Source: Trichoplax sp. H2 (lineage: Eukaryota; Placozoa; Uniplacotomia; Trichoplacea). From it: a DNA stretch of 64,000 nucleotides. Location: the NCBI GenBank assembly GCA_003344405.1, contig NOWV01000084.1, forward strand, positions 1-64,000, written 5' to 3'. Below, one piece after another: positions 37,301 to 51,075 of this stretch (position 1 is the first letter of the stretch; every line of letters starts with the position of its first letter). A program made the position numbers and the translations under genes. The notes below the pieces were generated by a model that saw nothing but the letters and a program-made list of their open reading frames with translations, had not been told where the DNA came from and searched no databases.

Positions 37301-40300
37301 AATGTAATCGATATTGAGGATGCATTAGTAATCGATTACATAGATAGTGATATTAAATAATAAAGCCTCGGATAACTCAGTCCAAAAATTGGTAATGGTC
37401 AATATTAATCTTCTATATATCTGTTAGAAGATATTGAAAACAACCGAATTTTAGGTGCAAAGAGTGACAATTACAATTCATATATTCATTGTCACTATCT
37501 GAGCTCTAATCAAATAGACGTTAACATTGCAAACAAAACTAGCGTTAGGCCGGAGATAATATATTTGATTCTCTTGCCTACCACATCGTAAAAGGATAAT
37601 CTAACAATATATTTATAAGCATCATAATACATTTTGTAATGTTATCGTGTTTAAATTACTTTTAAGAACCTATCCATTCTGAAATTCGACTTTATATCTG
37701 TCTCTTCTATCCAGATTATCATTTAACTGTTACTCATGTAGGATCTAACGCTATTAGAAAATGGGATAGTACGTTTGATTTCTATTCTTATACACTCTAT
37801 AGACCAACAAATATGAGAATTTCAGTACCTTCTATATTTTATCAGTATTGTACTACATTAATTCTAGAATCAATTGTAAATGTGCTATTCGCGAAATTAA
37901 GTACAAGACAAGAGTGGCATCTAACAGCAGCTAAATACTTGTAGTTTTAAAATAACAGGTCACGGATTCTTATTAATTGTTGCCCGCGGTCAGTTACAAA
38001 TCATTAGAGCAAGGACATTGCAAAATCGTAAATGGTGAATAAGATTGGTAGCCTTATTTATCATTGCCTTAATATTGGATTAAAGGTAGTACCGACCAAT
38101 ACTTTCGTTTTTTCCTTAGTTACATATTATTACCCTCAATAGTTCCGATTTCGCTAGTATATTGGTCGAAAAACTGGGATTGTTTAACAACACAATTAGT
38201 AAGCAGCCCACTGTCATTCCAATTGATCTTTGGGTAAATTAATCGTAAATTTGACTCTTATCTCCTAAACATGATTGGAAATGGAATAATTATTTAATTA
38301 CTTCATAAGTCAAGCTACAATAATAACGATGATCATGATTAATGTATATGTTATACATATTTCTCCTCATATCTAGTTTTTTAACTATGTATTGTTTGAC
38401 ATTATTTAGAGATAGCTATGAATCTTACCTACCATGACAACAACCACTGTGTTAAATAATTTCATCGTCTTAAATGATAGCTAATAAATGGATGATAACT
38501 TGTACGCAGCAAATAATATCGCAAGACCAACAATGTCTTAGATATTTAATCCTTTCAATTTTTTATTTACAAAATTTTCATCAATGAAACCAAGCTAAAA
38601 TTATATCTGTAATTCTTTCTACAGTTGAAATTAGTTTAGATGTGACGATGTAAGTGAAGAATAATTCACTTATACCCTAATATAGCTAATAATGATTGGT
38701 GGGATATATTAATATACAATTAAGCGGAATTCGCAGCAGAATTCGTTAAAAAATCTTTTCAGAATTTTTGTAATAGCTAGTTTGTTAATTTCTATCCATT
38801 CGCATAATATATGATCGATTTTACGACATTTATAAATTAATTCTTATAACAGACATTATTTATTCATTGTAATTCAATTTTGCTTCAATGGTAATTAAAA
38901 AATTAAAACTGTAGATAATTGACAACGCCCCATACCATGCCCATCAGTAAATAAAGTAGAAAATTTATCAAGCCATACTTCCCTAACACTTCCAGCGACG
39001 TCATTACTAGCCTTGAAAGTTCTATCAGTGATAGCGGTTATTCATGACTGTTTCAAAAATGAGACTGCTACGTCTAATATATATGTAAGGTCTAGAAATG
39101 AAATTTTGCAAAGCTTAGCATTAGCGTACGTATACGAGCATTGCTAAAATTTAGTTAGTGTACTTGTATTATACACTAGATACTCAAGAAGAATAAATAA
39201 TGTAAGGATAGAATAGCACCACCATCAAGTGACCTTGAAGAGTTATAACTATCTCTTATTCTTGTCAAGTACACAGTAAGTCCTTAAGTGTTGCATAAAT
39301 AACCTACTGCATCGCACCGATGATACCTCTAGCTCTGATACATAACTTCATTATACTACTACATTTTCAAGCTAAACGATTTTATAGTAACACTTTTAAT
39401 CGCTTAGTGCCCTACTATCATTAAGCTTTTTGTATTAACATACTCATTTTACAAAAGATAAATATTAAATAGTATCAACTATTTGAGGCCATAATGAAAA
39501 ATGAATAAATAATATCGTATTGCAGTTCTATTTACGATCATAAAATTGGAATGCATCAAATTAATATCTAATCACACTCAACTTGATTTGAATGAAATCA
39601 ACAATGAAATAGCAATAAAGTCTTATTCTTATCTTAATTATACTTTACTTCTTTAACAAATAGAATGATGCATTTATATTGCTGGTTAATTAACGCCATG
39701 CAACGCTACTAAATAAAATAAACAATAATTTGAGGGTTATGTATTTTTTCTATACCATAAACTTTGGTTTACACTAAGAAATCTTGTCTTATCCATTTTG
39801 CAATTAAATTTATTTCAGAATATAAATTTTAACTTATTATGGCACAGTGACAATAATTTTTCTTCAATTATAGCTGAATCTATGCCTATTTGGTAATGTA
39901 ACACGAGTAGTCAGATGAGAAGTTCTATTTAAATGAAGTGAGAAAATTAATTTCGAAAGATTTTGTTATTAGCTATGGTACGTAATTTATTTGTAGTATT
40001 TGCATTTTTTTTGTAATATCAGCACCTGCGTACAATTCCTGCAAATGACCCAATATTTCTCTATTTACATGTTTTACTACCGAGTTTGATGCACTAAATT
40101 TAAAGCTATTTCGTCTCGATACAATGTAATTACTTTACAAGAACTATTCTTGACATAGACTGAATAGCATTACTTGGATATTTAAAGCTATTACAGTCAT
40201 TTGGCGATTGTAATAATTCTGTTTTTGAGACATACTTGTTTCTATTGAGATTTCAGCCATATTTTTTAATATCTGTATGAGTTAGCTATATATATAACAT

Positions 40301-42015
40301 GCGTACGGTAAATATATGTAAGATACAATTAATGCTTGTGTAAATATCATGGTACCTATCTTGTCACGAAAATAATCATTTCAAAATGTTATATAATATT
40401 CAATGGATTATTGAATTATACTTGACTGCGCATGAATTTAGTTTTCAATAAATACATTTAGTAATACTCCATATTAATAATTAATTAATAATTAGTATAA
40501 CTACAATAAATAATCCATGATTGGCTGTTAACTTCGATCGTTACTAATAGAGAGGAAGGAGTTTATTATTTAATTTTCGTACAGAAAACTAATATTCAAC
40601 ATGTAAACATTGTTAATATAAGTTTTACACATTACTATTGATGTAGAAATATTTTTATTTATATCGCACACAATAGTTACTACTGGTTTTCTTAACAGAA
40701 TGCATGATAGAGGTTTAATCAGGCGATTTCGAAAACCAGTATGGAAAATTATATCACTGACAACATTTCAGATTGGACAGCCCTATAAAATTGAATATTT
40801 GTTTTGATAACGATTATTTAATGATCTAATGTTGCTTAGCTTGTTTCATACAATCGTGCTGACTCTAAAATAAAAGCCGCCAAGTCAACAATGTCTATAA
40901 ATAATCAATCCTTGACTATAAGCCGACAAATTGATTGGCTGTTGTAAAGTAATTCAGTTGTTTAGTAATAAAAGGAAGGGTCCTTTTCAGTATTGTAAGC
41001 TATCACCGTACGATATCGCAGTTATACGATGTCTAGCTTTGATCCTATAATTTGATTGAATTGTGTATCGGCCTCATATTATCCAAATAAGCCGTGACGC
41101 AATAGGATATAGAGGAAGAGATTTACGCTTATGATTAGATCGATCGATATATGTAGGATCTTGACAATGTTGCAAGATATCTGAAGGTAGAGCCAATAGA
41201 TTCTATCTGATGAAGATATTAATAACAATATAATTTAAACAGTATTAGCCTGCATTGGATACAGTAAATTTCATCCTAGGAAAATGTTCTACAATTTCAA
41301 TTTAAATCAATGTAACTGTACAGATTAATTATACACGAATTGTTAAGCTATCTTGTAAAGTAATAAAATGAGATAGCATAAATGTATTTATACATCATTT
41401 ACTACAGAATCGAAGGAAATGGTCTAATTTAATAACTAGAGCATCCATATAGCAATCACTCTTAGACTAGACCTGTATGATAAAATGGTTGAATTTTTGT
41501 TGAATGGTTGAAAAGTGCAGCTGCTCAATATTTACCGTTACACGATTTATCCATTTATCTAGTAAATAGATATAATACATACATCTACAAATAGATCAAT
41601 CTATAATGCATAGGAGGAGTCAATAATTTATGGCCACTTCTGAATTCATTTACAAAAATATCTCGTTGTGTATTACTATTGCAATAGTCAAGCCTTTACA
41701 GTTATTATTTTTAGCTATAATCCCTGCTTCATTTGAACTATCATCAAAGTGACAATCTCTAACCAGCATAGAATTTTAAAATGACCATGATCAACTTCAA
41801 TGACTTCCGATTATCGATATATTATATTCATATGTTAATAGATAGAATGATTGTTTCGAGATGATCGACATTGAAAAATGTCGTGGCCTACAAACCCCAG
41901 TTTATTATCCTCCATACTAAAGACACAACATTGATTGTTCTATTCATTAATATTGCCGTCAACGAAGATTACTATCATAGTGCTGTAGATCGGTGTAGAT
42001 TGATGACCATAATAA
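34321..42015. other. Long AT-rich gene desert, second part
   Basis: Almost 8 kb with no supportable gene, RNA or coding exon. A 10-bp inverted repeat lies at 35072-35112, with a small hairpin GCCCTT/AAGGGC near 35282. The short minus-strand ORFs at 36446-36652 and 36928-37119 look random. Confidence 0.45.
35072..35112. repeat. Perfect 10-bp inverted repeat
   Basis: GAGCTCAAAG at 35072-35081 pairs exactly with CTTTGAGCTC at 35103-35112 across a 21-nt loop. It may belong to a decayed mobile element, but no second copy was seen. Confidence 0.6.
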
Positions 42016-42041
42016 CCACACTTTAGCCAGTAAAGTGTGGT
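42015..42041. repeat. Perfect 11-bp hairpin
   Basis: ACCACACTTTA (42015-42025) and TAAAGTGTGGT (42031-42041) are exact reverse complements around the 5-nt loop GCCAG. It sits just before the composition change near 42 kb. It has no U-tract or partner gene that would make it a bacterial-type terminator. Confidence 0.75.
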
Positions 42042-45000
42042 CTACGGTAATATTGCTCGATACTCGTTATTTATCCATTTGTATCAGTAGACGAACGTAA
42101 CTTTCACTATTCAATTTTCATCAGTTAGAATACTACAGGAAAAGAAGAAATATTATTGGCTTGCCGTTTAGCTACTTTAGCTACTCATGAAAACGATGAT
42201 GTAAATCGTCCTCTTAAATTGACTATTCTTGTGTCTTTTCAAGTTCTCAAATTGAAGTAAATTAAGACACACTTTGGACAAGATTGAATTATTTTGGTTA
42301 TTTTAACGGAAAAAGCACGTAGATGATGATAATAGATTGTAAGGAAAGAGAGAGAACAAGTAAAAACAAAAACTTAGATAAGATAATAAGAGAATAGAAT
42401 TGAATAGAATGGTAGATAAAAGGAATACAAATCGATTTAATGAGATGGTGAATAGAACCAGTTGGACTGGCTATTCTTTCTATAGCCATCGTATTCAACT
42501 TGATTGATTCATTGATTGTATCTTAACTAATTTAGTTATGTTATATTAATATACAAGTTATTATCTTATTGCCTATTGAGTTGGAATCTTTTATCTCTTG
42601 ATTATTGGCCATTTTCTATTGTTGTTGTTACTTACATAACAACAAGACAATAATAGCATCAACACAATACGTAAACATAAAAAAAATAGCATTACCAATG
42701 TCCCCCAACAACCAACGGGATAGCGGCTAGCATGATTGGGATTGTTGATGTCGGCAATGGCCATAAGAAGAAGGCATTTGCCAAAGTAGTCGGGACAAGA
42801 TTAGTAGAAGAGGATGATGAGTAGAGGTACTGTTTGATACGCTTAGCTTGAATCACATTAGCTAAATTTAGAGGGGGTACAATATTCTACTGGATAGTAT
42901 TAGCCTTTGACTAACACCATTTAGCAACAAGCTACTGTAATAGCATTGCTGAGATGCAATGTACAGCAAATTACCTTATTATTGATTAATCAGAACTTGT
43001 TGGCTCACTATAGGCAACTCTTGATGACAACGTTGATACTAGAATTATCTTCATCACCTTTTTTCACCCCCTTTTTGGACCTCAGTTGAATCACGCTAGA
43101 CTGAAGGACGTGGTAGAATATTACTTCGACATTCTATTCAACTAACCGCATTTGCAACATTGGAGTCAATAGGATACCTATCCATAAACCTCAAGGTGAC
43201 AATTAATTGATGATTATAATATCGTTGCCTCACTAGGCTATTACTTGATTATTAGTATCTTGCCTTGGTCTTTATTGACATCAATCTAATTTTGACTTTG
43301 CCATCGATAAAAAAATTATTCTACTCATACTACAGGTAACAACTAGTTATTTTTTATCTTTTCTTCTTCAGTAAATACAACCAATATCAAGTCATTTTCA
43401 TATTGGATGCTGACTATTACTTTTATTTGAGGTTTCTTTTTACGTTTCCATTTTTTCCCCCTCCTCTACTCTTGTATCTATCTTATCTACATCTCGCAAT
43501 TTCGGCTATTTCTCTCTTCGATTGGAAATTTTGATACACATAGAATACTAATTTAGATAATATATGTATTATATTTTGGGGGGGAATGGAATAATAATCA
43601 TTGCAAGCAATCATTTGAATATGATTTTTGGACGATAAGAATCATTTCGATTTGATTAAATTATTATGATTGTTCAACTAAAAGTTTTTTGACTCTTTTA
43701 TGAAAACGATCAAGAAGATATCCTTACAGCTATTTTAATTCTTTTACTATTTGATAAACTTGAAGGTAGATTACTGAGTCTAGAGAAGAGATTTTAGTCA
43801 ATACATGGATAGCATGGTAATCATGACCAATAAAAAATCCTCACATTTTACTCTTGTAGTAATGTCATACGCTCGTATTTCATATAATGTCATAATGAGC
43901 GAAAGCATAGCGTCCGGAAAAATTGCTAATTTCTATTTTGGGGGTTGTTATTATTCCTAAAGTGATGCTAGCATTATTTTACAAACTGCCTAAAACATGG
44001 CTTTCTTTTACTCTGCATTTGATTGATTTGGTAATGGATGTTAGTGAAATGGATTCAAAATTACAATTAGATCAGACTTTTCAGAATTTGTATTGATTAA
44101 CATTATTAGATCATGATGACTAATTCGACGTAACTGATTGCACAATACGACCTAACTGATAACTTTCCTTACTGTATAAAAGTATTTCTTGATCGGTATA
44201 ACTAACCATCTTGATTTGGTTTTCCTACTCCGTTTTAAATTGACAATGTTGAAAAGTATCATTAGATCAAATAGGTTTTATTGGTGGCAAGATGCTGGAT
44301 TGCTATCTATTTTTAATTCCATCGTCTTATCAATTCAATCTTGTCCTTTTTCTTTATCGCCCTTTGCTAACACTAGACATATTGTAGCTGTAGAGGTAAT
44401 TTAATAATCCCTTAACCTTTTATTGCAATATTATTGAAATATTAATCCAGTGTTATCATACCGTAAATATTTTGCAAAGATTTTTTTATTTAATATGTGG
44501 TAACATCAACTGCCTTGAAAAGAATTGTTGAGACTATGCTTGGTGCCAAGAAATAATCCAGTTGCCATTTTTTTTTATTTTCACTCGCCTATATTACCCA
44601 TAATCTACTCGTTGTGCCTTATTGCAATATGATTACTCAGCGGCTACCATTTCCTTATTTTTTATTTTTTAATGCGCTGATTTACTATAATAATCAAATA
44701 GCAAACCTCAATTTATTTTCTCCCTTTGACTAAATGTAACTGTTTTGTTAACAACAGCTACTCGTGAATAATATTATTTTAGCTCTGTGTAGTATTTGAA
44801 ATAGCCAATGCACAACTTTTTTTTCGATATCGAATGAAATTTGCATAGGATAGTAACATTTGACGTTGGATCTAATAATAACCTTGTTGCTGTTTTCTCT
44901 CCTATTTCTATGTCTATATTTAAAGTCAAGAACGTGCACGGCTGCCACTAACTTAATTTCTGGTAAGTTTCAAAAAAGGCTAAAATAGATCACTGATCCA

Positions 45001-45206
45001 ACTTTGTCTTGCCTAGTTGGTTACTATTAAGATGCAATGACAAAAATAAAACAAATTATTTTCAACGCTTGTTATTGATGACAACAAGGCAACTATCTAA
45101 TCCTATTACCATACAATTATTTCGTTGTCAAATAAAAAAATAGAGTCCAGAAAGTCCACTACACAGAAATAGCAATCACTTATATCACGCTAATTCTTTC
45201 AAGTCG
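42042..45206. other. Start of the compositionally distinct region
   Basis: From about 42.1-42.7 kb the sequence becomes less AT-rich and gains homopolymer runs (TTTTTTT; a G run near 43573-43580) and CA/TTG-rich words. No gene is supported. Frames such as 44189-44404 and 44748-44948 have no splice or family support. Confidence 0.5.
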
Positions 45207-45387
45207 ATGTCGTCGCCTGCTAAGCATTCCACTAATGCACGCCGGACAGTCTTGCTGCCCGATATTAAATCGGGTAGTAATGGTCATCGTAAACAGCGCG
45301 CTGTTGTATTAACGACTACATCGTTAGAAAAACGAAATTACAATCGATCATCTAATTTCGTCGAATTTGACAAGAATTTCCATATAG
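45207..45387 (+). CDS. Probable first coding exon, unknown protein
   Basis: ATG at 45207 opens a 60-codon frame starting MSSPAKHSTNARRTVLLPD. It is basic and Ser/Thr/Arg-rich, with balanced codon use that stands out from the surrounding random frames (several CGC, CGG, CCC and TCG codons). It ends FDKNFHI followed by G and a strong donor GTAAGT at 45388, phase 1. Reading on would give a stop near 45464. No domain is recognisable and I found no downstream exon that clearly continues it, so the gene would have a very long first intron. The composition suggests an intrinsically disordered N-terminus. The call rests on composition and the donor only. Confidence 0.45.
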
Positions 45388-47973
45388 GTAAGTCATTGAG
45401 TAGTTTTATATTTGATTTGGTAGATAGGTTATCGCCTACTATGAAGGCATTGAATCAGGTTTGAATCAGAAATGATATCATGTTACACTGTCGGATTGCC
45501 CTTACATCATTTAAATCAACTCCTTTTCAAGTAAAGAACATTTTTGATTTTAAGACATCATTTCATAGATCATATTTATCATGATTATTTGTCTTTTAAT
45601 TTCATTCCTTCCCACAAATCAACACTGAACCCAATCAACTAGAGTAAACCCATTTCTATCGACAAAAAATTCTTCTTATTTTCAACCCAAAATAACATCT
45701 TGCTATCATGCAGCTTGTATGCTAATTAGCCATCTCTTAAATCAAATTAAACTAGCGAAAGAGCACCGAAAGATTACTTTCGCCCATTACAAATAGTTGA
45801 ACACCATTTTAAGAAATGAATCAACGGAATGCATTCTTATACTTCCATCAGCAACAATTTCTAATATTGATATTATCTTCTATTTGGACAACATTAACAA
45901 TGTGTGGTATAGCATTTATGGACCCGTAAAAAGTTGTCAACGATTGCCAGTTTTAGCATTCAATAACGATGTAAACTAAGCCATTTTGTAGTATCGGCTA
46001 AGCATTCGGTTGGAACGGCTAATGTGATGGGAAAACAAAATGATATTAGAAATGTTTATGGACATTTTTATCGCCTGTAATCTCCGTTGCATGGGGCAGG
46101 CAAAAAGAAATCAATTCATTATAGCACCCATCATTCAATAGTAATAATGCCCATTTTAATGGTATTAGAAGAATAAGGATGAGTTGAAAAAGAAATGGAG
46201 AGGGAGAACTGCCCAGGTATATGATGGAAAAATGAAATTGCTGCTGCAGTCGATTAATGTAGATCCTGACTACTCTAGTTGTTAGAATGAAGGCCATAAA
46301 ATCAAACTAAAAGTGCTTTGAAATGGATCCAATGGTACCAACGGAAGAATAATAATTATGCTCTGATTTATACTTTATCTAGCATCAATCAAATTGAGAA
46401 AGTACTTTTTATTATTTACTACTTCCAGCAAACCTCCTTTATCTGTACCCGATCGATATTAGGGTTGTAATTGGTGGCGTAGTAATACCTAAAAAGTTTT
46501 TATTTGAACTTTATTTTCAACGCATTTCCGAGTATACTTGATTGTTCACTTCAGACACAAACACTTCCTTTTTCTCTATAAAAATAACTCCATGATTTGT
46601 CAGTCTATTTTTTCATGTTTGAAATTGGTATTATTGCTATGTTTGCTCCTTGCGATAATCTACCAATTAACTGTATAGAGTCATAGAATTCATTAAACGG
46701 AAACGAGCTGGAGTACTTTAATAACAGCATGATCATGTTGATAGCCTTATAACAGCTGGTGCAAGCCCAAATAGGGAATAAGAAATTGAGATTTATGCAT
46801 TGGAGTAACGTCAACATCTATCGATATTCAAAGTATGGTATTCCTTTAATCAAGGGAAAAATGGATTACCACTAGTATTTTGTCCCAAATTATTTCATTG
46901 GAAATGTAATATTCTCACGATGGGCAAGAGATGTTGTTTTAATGCTGAAATCTAGTCTTATTTATTGACCTTTATCCCCCCTTTCTGTTGCAATGGGTAT
47001 TAAAATACCTAAGTTATGATTAGTCATATTTATTTATCAACACTTATCTAATTCAACCAGTCAAATTAAAGATTAACTTTGTCTCACACGAGGTCAAGTT
47101 AGATTTACTAATGGATTCAAAAGCGAAAATGGAAACTAGTAAATTAACCTTTCTTAACTTGAATGAATGCATAGCAGACAAATGTTGAATTGATTTATCC
47201 AATTTTAGGCGTGGATGTCAAACGTTCTTAGTAACTATTTGAATCTTTCCAAAGTAATCCACTTGGTAAAACTTTAGCTTTTTAACGTTATTCCATTACG
47301 GTCGCTTGACCACTACTTAGTATTAATAGTATAAGGTCTTACTTGAACTTTTTCTTCAATGTCTTGATGATATGAGATATTCTAGCACAAAGTTTGAATT
47401 AGTTGGTGTGATTATGATATTCTATCGTAATAGACTAGGATACTTTTTACGGAAGAGAATCATAAATGTGGATAGTTTTATCCAACGCTATCCTCCTGAA
47501 TGGGTAAATTTAGGAAAGGAAAATTTTTGATTCTTTAGTTGGATCATGTCATCGTTTTCGCTATCGCCATCCAATGCCATCTGTATTCCATCTACAAATG
47601 ATGTTATAGTTTCAAAGTCATGCCTTTACTCCATTCTCGATATTGTCAAGATTGGAGTGGATGCAATGAACGCTACTGCTATTAGGCTAAAGAAGGGTAG
47701 AGGAATATCTTTCTGCATCGGGTAGGCAATTCGAGGAGGAGTATCTATCGGAACATGAGAATTAGTTGGACAATCTTTTTGTATCTTGAAATTGTTCCTA
47801 ATGGAACAAATGGCTAATGGATTGCCCACTAAATTGAGAGATGTTACTTATTGCTTGGCATCCCCTTTATACAATTATAGTATACAATCGTGCAATTTTA
47901 CCACTGATGTATGTCTTTTATTGCAACTACCAAAATTGATGATGCCTATAAGGTTTTTATTTAGCAACGTCAG
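45388..47973. other. Non-coding stretch, nothing recognised
   Basis: It follows the putative first exon and could be intron. There are short random frames only and no convincing acceptor-bounded exon. Confidence 0.4.
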
Positions 47974-48638
47974 AAATACTTTTCAATATTCTCACAGTTA
48001 TCGTATGATCATCTCCGGTAAGGGATATCCACGCATGAGACCTTCATCCATAGCGTTGAGAAAATGATTTACTCATGATCGACTTTTCTCTATCCAACAA
48101 CATTGTATATTAGTGGACATAAGATGGTCAAGAATACTTTTGATATTCTCAAAGTTATCGTACAGTCCAGGTTATCCCAGGTGAACGATCTACTTATTGA
48201 CGAGGCCTCAAATCAAAGCGTTAACATTATGAGTTATCCATGATCAACTTTCCTCTCTCCAACAACATTCTATATCTGACATCGTATAAGATCTTCAGAA
48301 AATGTTTCAATATTTTCAAAGTGATCCTACAACACAGGCTATCCCCGGTAAAAGATATCGGGACTTCTGAGACTTTCGATTATAGCGTTAACAGCATGCC
48401 TTCCAGATAATGATCAACTCTCCTGCTTCCAATCGCATTCTACAGTATATCTGGTGTCCTAAAATCGTCCGAATTACTTTCAAATATTCTCAAAGTGATT
48501 GTATAATAATTATGACATCGGTCATTCCAAGCAAAAGATATCCACTTATGAGACCTCCATCGATAGCGTTAAGACATTGACTTAGTCATGATGTAATTTT
48601 CTCTTTCCAACAACACTCTACATCCGGCATGATTGCAA
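47974..48638. repeat. Satellite-like tandem array, four copies of a 158-171 bp unit
   Basis: Copies start near 47974, 48132, 48301 and 48472. Each begins AATACTTTTxAATATTCTCAAAGTxAT, then has a GGTAAxxGATATCC segment, GAGACCTxxATCxATAGCGTTAA, ATGATCAACTxTCCTCTxTCCAACAACATTCTA. Divergence between copies is considerable. The unit is close to nucleosomal length. Confidence 0.88.
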
Positions 48639-49650
48639 ACACAAGGTATCAATTTATCCGCTAATAAAATCCCCATACCAAGTGCCTATCTTAACGCAGA
48701 ACGGATGTTTTGAAATGATTCTCCTATTGCAATGGTGGGAAATAAGTCCAGAATTGATGATAGAAATAGAAAGCTATCACGCTGATAGTACATTACCACG
48801 AGAGCAGTATTAATCATTTCGATCAACGGGTAATAATTACTTCTATTGATATAAATTGATGAATTCACAGTAGAATGGATACTCAAACTTTGGCATCCTA
48901 CTGTGATCGCTTGGACAGTATATCCTTCTCGTTTTCTATTCTGCTACTTTATATCATTGTCCTCCTTATTGTTGCTACCGTTCCAATTCAAAGATTGGAG
49001 AGATATTGCAATAGGATGTATTTTAGCCATGGATTTCCTTTGGCTTTCCCTCCACTCCAATGCTGTCGATTGGAGTGTATAGCACTAGTGCCTTGCTTAA
49101 TCATGATTGAGAAGACATTATTTATGATAATATTGAAGAAAGAATCCAATCGGATGGATCAAAATGAAATGACAGTTACAATGATGATGCAACAACTGCC
49201 ATTTCTCATGGATAGTCAGTCCAAGGTGTCAAGACTGTTGCAGCCTTATTGACTGTAAAGTAACAGATTTCTCCATTTTCAAGTAGTATAATGACAATTG
49301 CTGAATACTAATGTGATCAAGGCAGTTAAAATTGTATTTCTATTCTTTTCGACCATAATTTGCCAATTGAATTGTAATTGATGACGATTCAATGGGATAA
49401 CGGCGTGATACTACGGCATAATGTCGATAGGAGATGATTCACAACTGGATGAATTAATCCGTCAGCGCATGGAGAATTCTTCTTCTTGATTCTTCATCTT
49501 CTTCTTCTTTATTATTATTACCATTATTATTATTCTCAAGTTGTCAAGAAAATACATTAGCAATAGAGTATTGAACGATGTTGAAGACAATGAATCATTG
49601 AAAACGACAGCACGAGTAGAATATGGCACACTTTGATCATTCTTTACCTT
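48639..49650. other. Non-coding stretch with CTT/ATT microsatellite
   Basis: A 125-codon + frame (48875-49252) starts MDTQTLASYCDRLDS and has one hydrophobic segment, but I recognise no family and no splice sites frame it. It is not called as a gene. A run of CTT and ATT trinucleotides lies at about 49471-49535. Confidence 0.45.
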
Positions 49651-51075
49651 CAACATATGTTGCTCTAGTCTCTTGACGGACTTTTTCGCCATCCTCAAAG
49701 TTGTTTTTCGTCATGGCGCTCCAATTCATTCTATATACTAGTCTCTTGACAGACTGGATAACCATGGATGATGTTTTTAGTTATGACTATCTGCATGGCA
49801 AGTACCATTTCCACTGCCTGTCTATGCGATGCCAGGGAATAGGGTATAAAATAATATACGCGTAGATAGAATTCTATTCTCGTTTCTTGACGGACTTTTT
49901 CGCCATCCTTAAAGTTGTTTTTCGTCATGACGCTCCAATTCATTCTATATACTAGTCTCTTGACAGACTGGATTACCATGGATGATGTTTTTAGTTATGA
50001 TTTATTTCCATGGCAAGTACCATTTCGACTGCATGTCCAATTGTCCATGCGATGCCAGGAAATAGGATATAAAAAATAATATACGCGTAGATACAATCCT
50101 GTTCTAGTCTCTTGACTGACTTTTATCGCCATCCTTGAAGATGTTTCGGTCATGATGCTCCAATTCATTCTATCCTAGTCTCTTGACGGACTTGATCACC
50201 ATAGCTAGTACCATTTCCACTGCCTGTCTATGCGATGCCAGGGAATAGGGTTTAAAATAATATACGCGAGGATAGAATTCTATTCTCGTCTCTTGACCGA
50301 CTTTTATCGCCATCCTTGAAGATATTTCGGTCATGACGCTCCAATTCATTCTATATACTAGTCTCTTGACGGACTTGATCACCATGGATGATGTACGTTT
50401 AGTTATGATTTATTTCCATGGCAAGTAGTATTTCCACTGCATGTCTATAGATACTATGTCAGAGAATAGGGTATAAAATAATTTACGCGTAGATACCATT
50501 CTATTCTAGTCTCTTAACCGATTTCTCGCTATCCTTGAAGTAGTTTTCAGTCATAACGCTTTAAATAATTGTGTACTAGTCTGTTGACGGAGAGATATAA
50601 TTTACTCTGTATGTGATGTTTCTATCATGCAATGTAGTACAAAATCATTCTATTCTACTTTCTTGACGCAATTAATTACTATCGTTGATGACGTTTTGAC
50701 TCTCGATAGCGTAGATGTAAACTAGATTGCATATGATGCTTTATTTATCAGGGAACGTAGAACAAAATAATAATTCTATATCGCCATCGTGCAAGATATT
50801 TTTTTACACTGCATGTATGCTTTGCCAAGGAGTGGGATACAAACATGATGCAATGATAGTTTCTTGACAGAATGGATCACCATCATATCATGGACGATAT
50901 TTTCAGTCATGACTCACTGGATGGCAGATACAATTTACACTATGACTCTCTCCATAGCAGATACAATTTACAAAGCATGTTATGCTTTGCCAGAGAGTGG
51001 GATACAAACATGATGCAATGGCAGTTTCTTGACGGAATGGACTACTATCATGGATGATATTTTCTGTCCGGATTG
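49650..51075. repeat. Satellite array, ~215-bp unit with paired CTCTTGACGGAC boxes
   Basis: The box GTCTCTTGACGGACT occurs near 49671, 49884, 50106, 50288 and 50508. A partner box (GTCTCTTGACAGACTGG or GACGGACTT) follows each about 70-75 bp later (49742, 49958, 50175, 50361, 50579). Between the boxes lie CGCCATCCTxxAAGxTGTTTT and CATGACGCTCCAATTCATTCTATATACTA. After the second box come CACCATGGATGATG, CCATTTCCACTGC and GGTATAAAATAATATACGCGTAGATA. From 50.6 kb the copies decay, with single boxes at 50660, 50858 and 51023. The overlapping small minus-strand ORFs (49462-50385) are repeat-derived. Confidence 0.9.

Noticed and set aside
48875-49252. 125-codon + ORF starting MDTQTLASYCDRLDS
   Set aside because: Longest frame after 42 kb, but with Met/Leu/Ile-rich low-complexity content, no domain and no promoter or splice support; expected by chance in this less stop-dense region.
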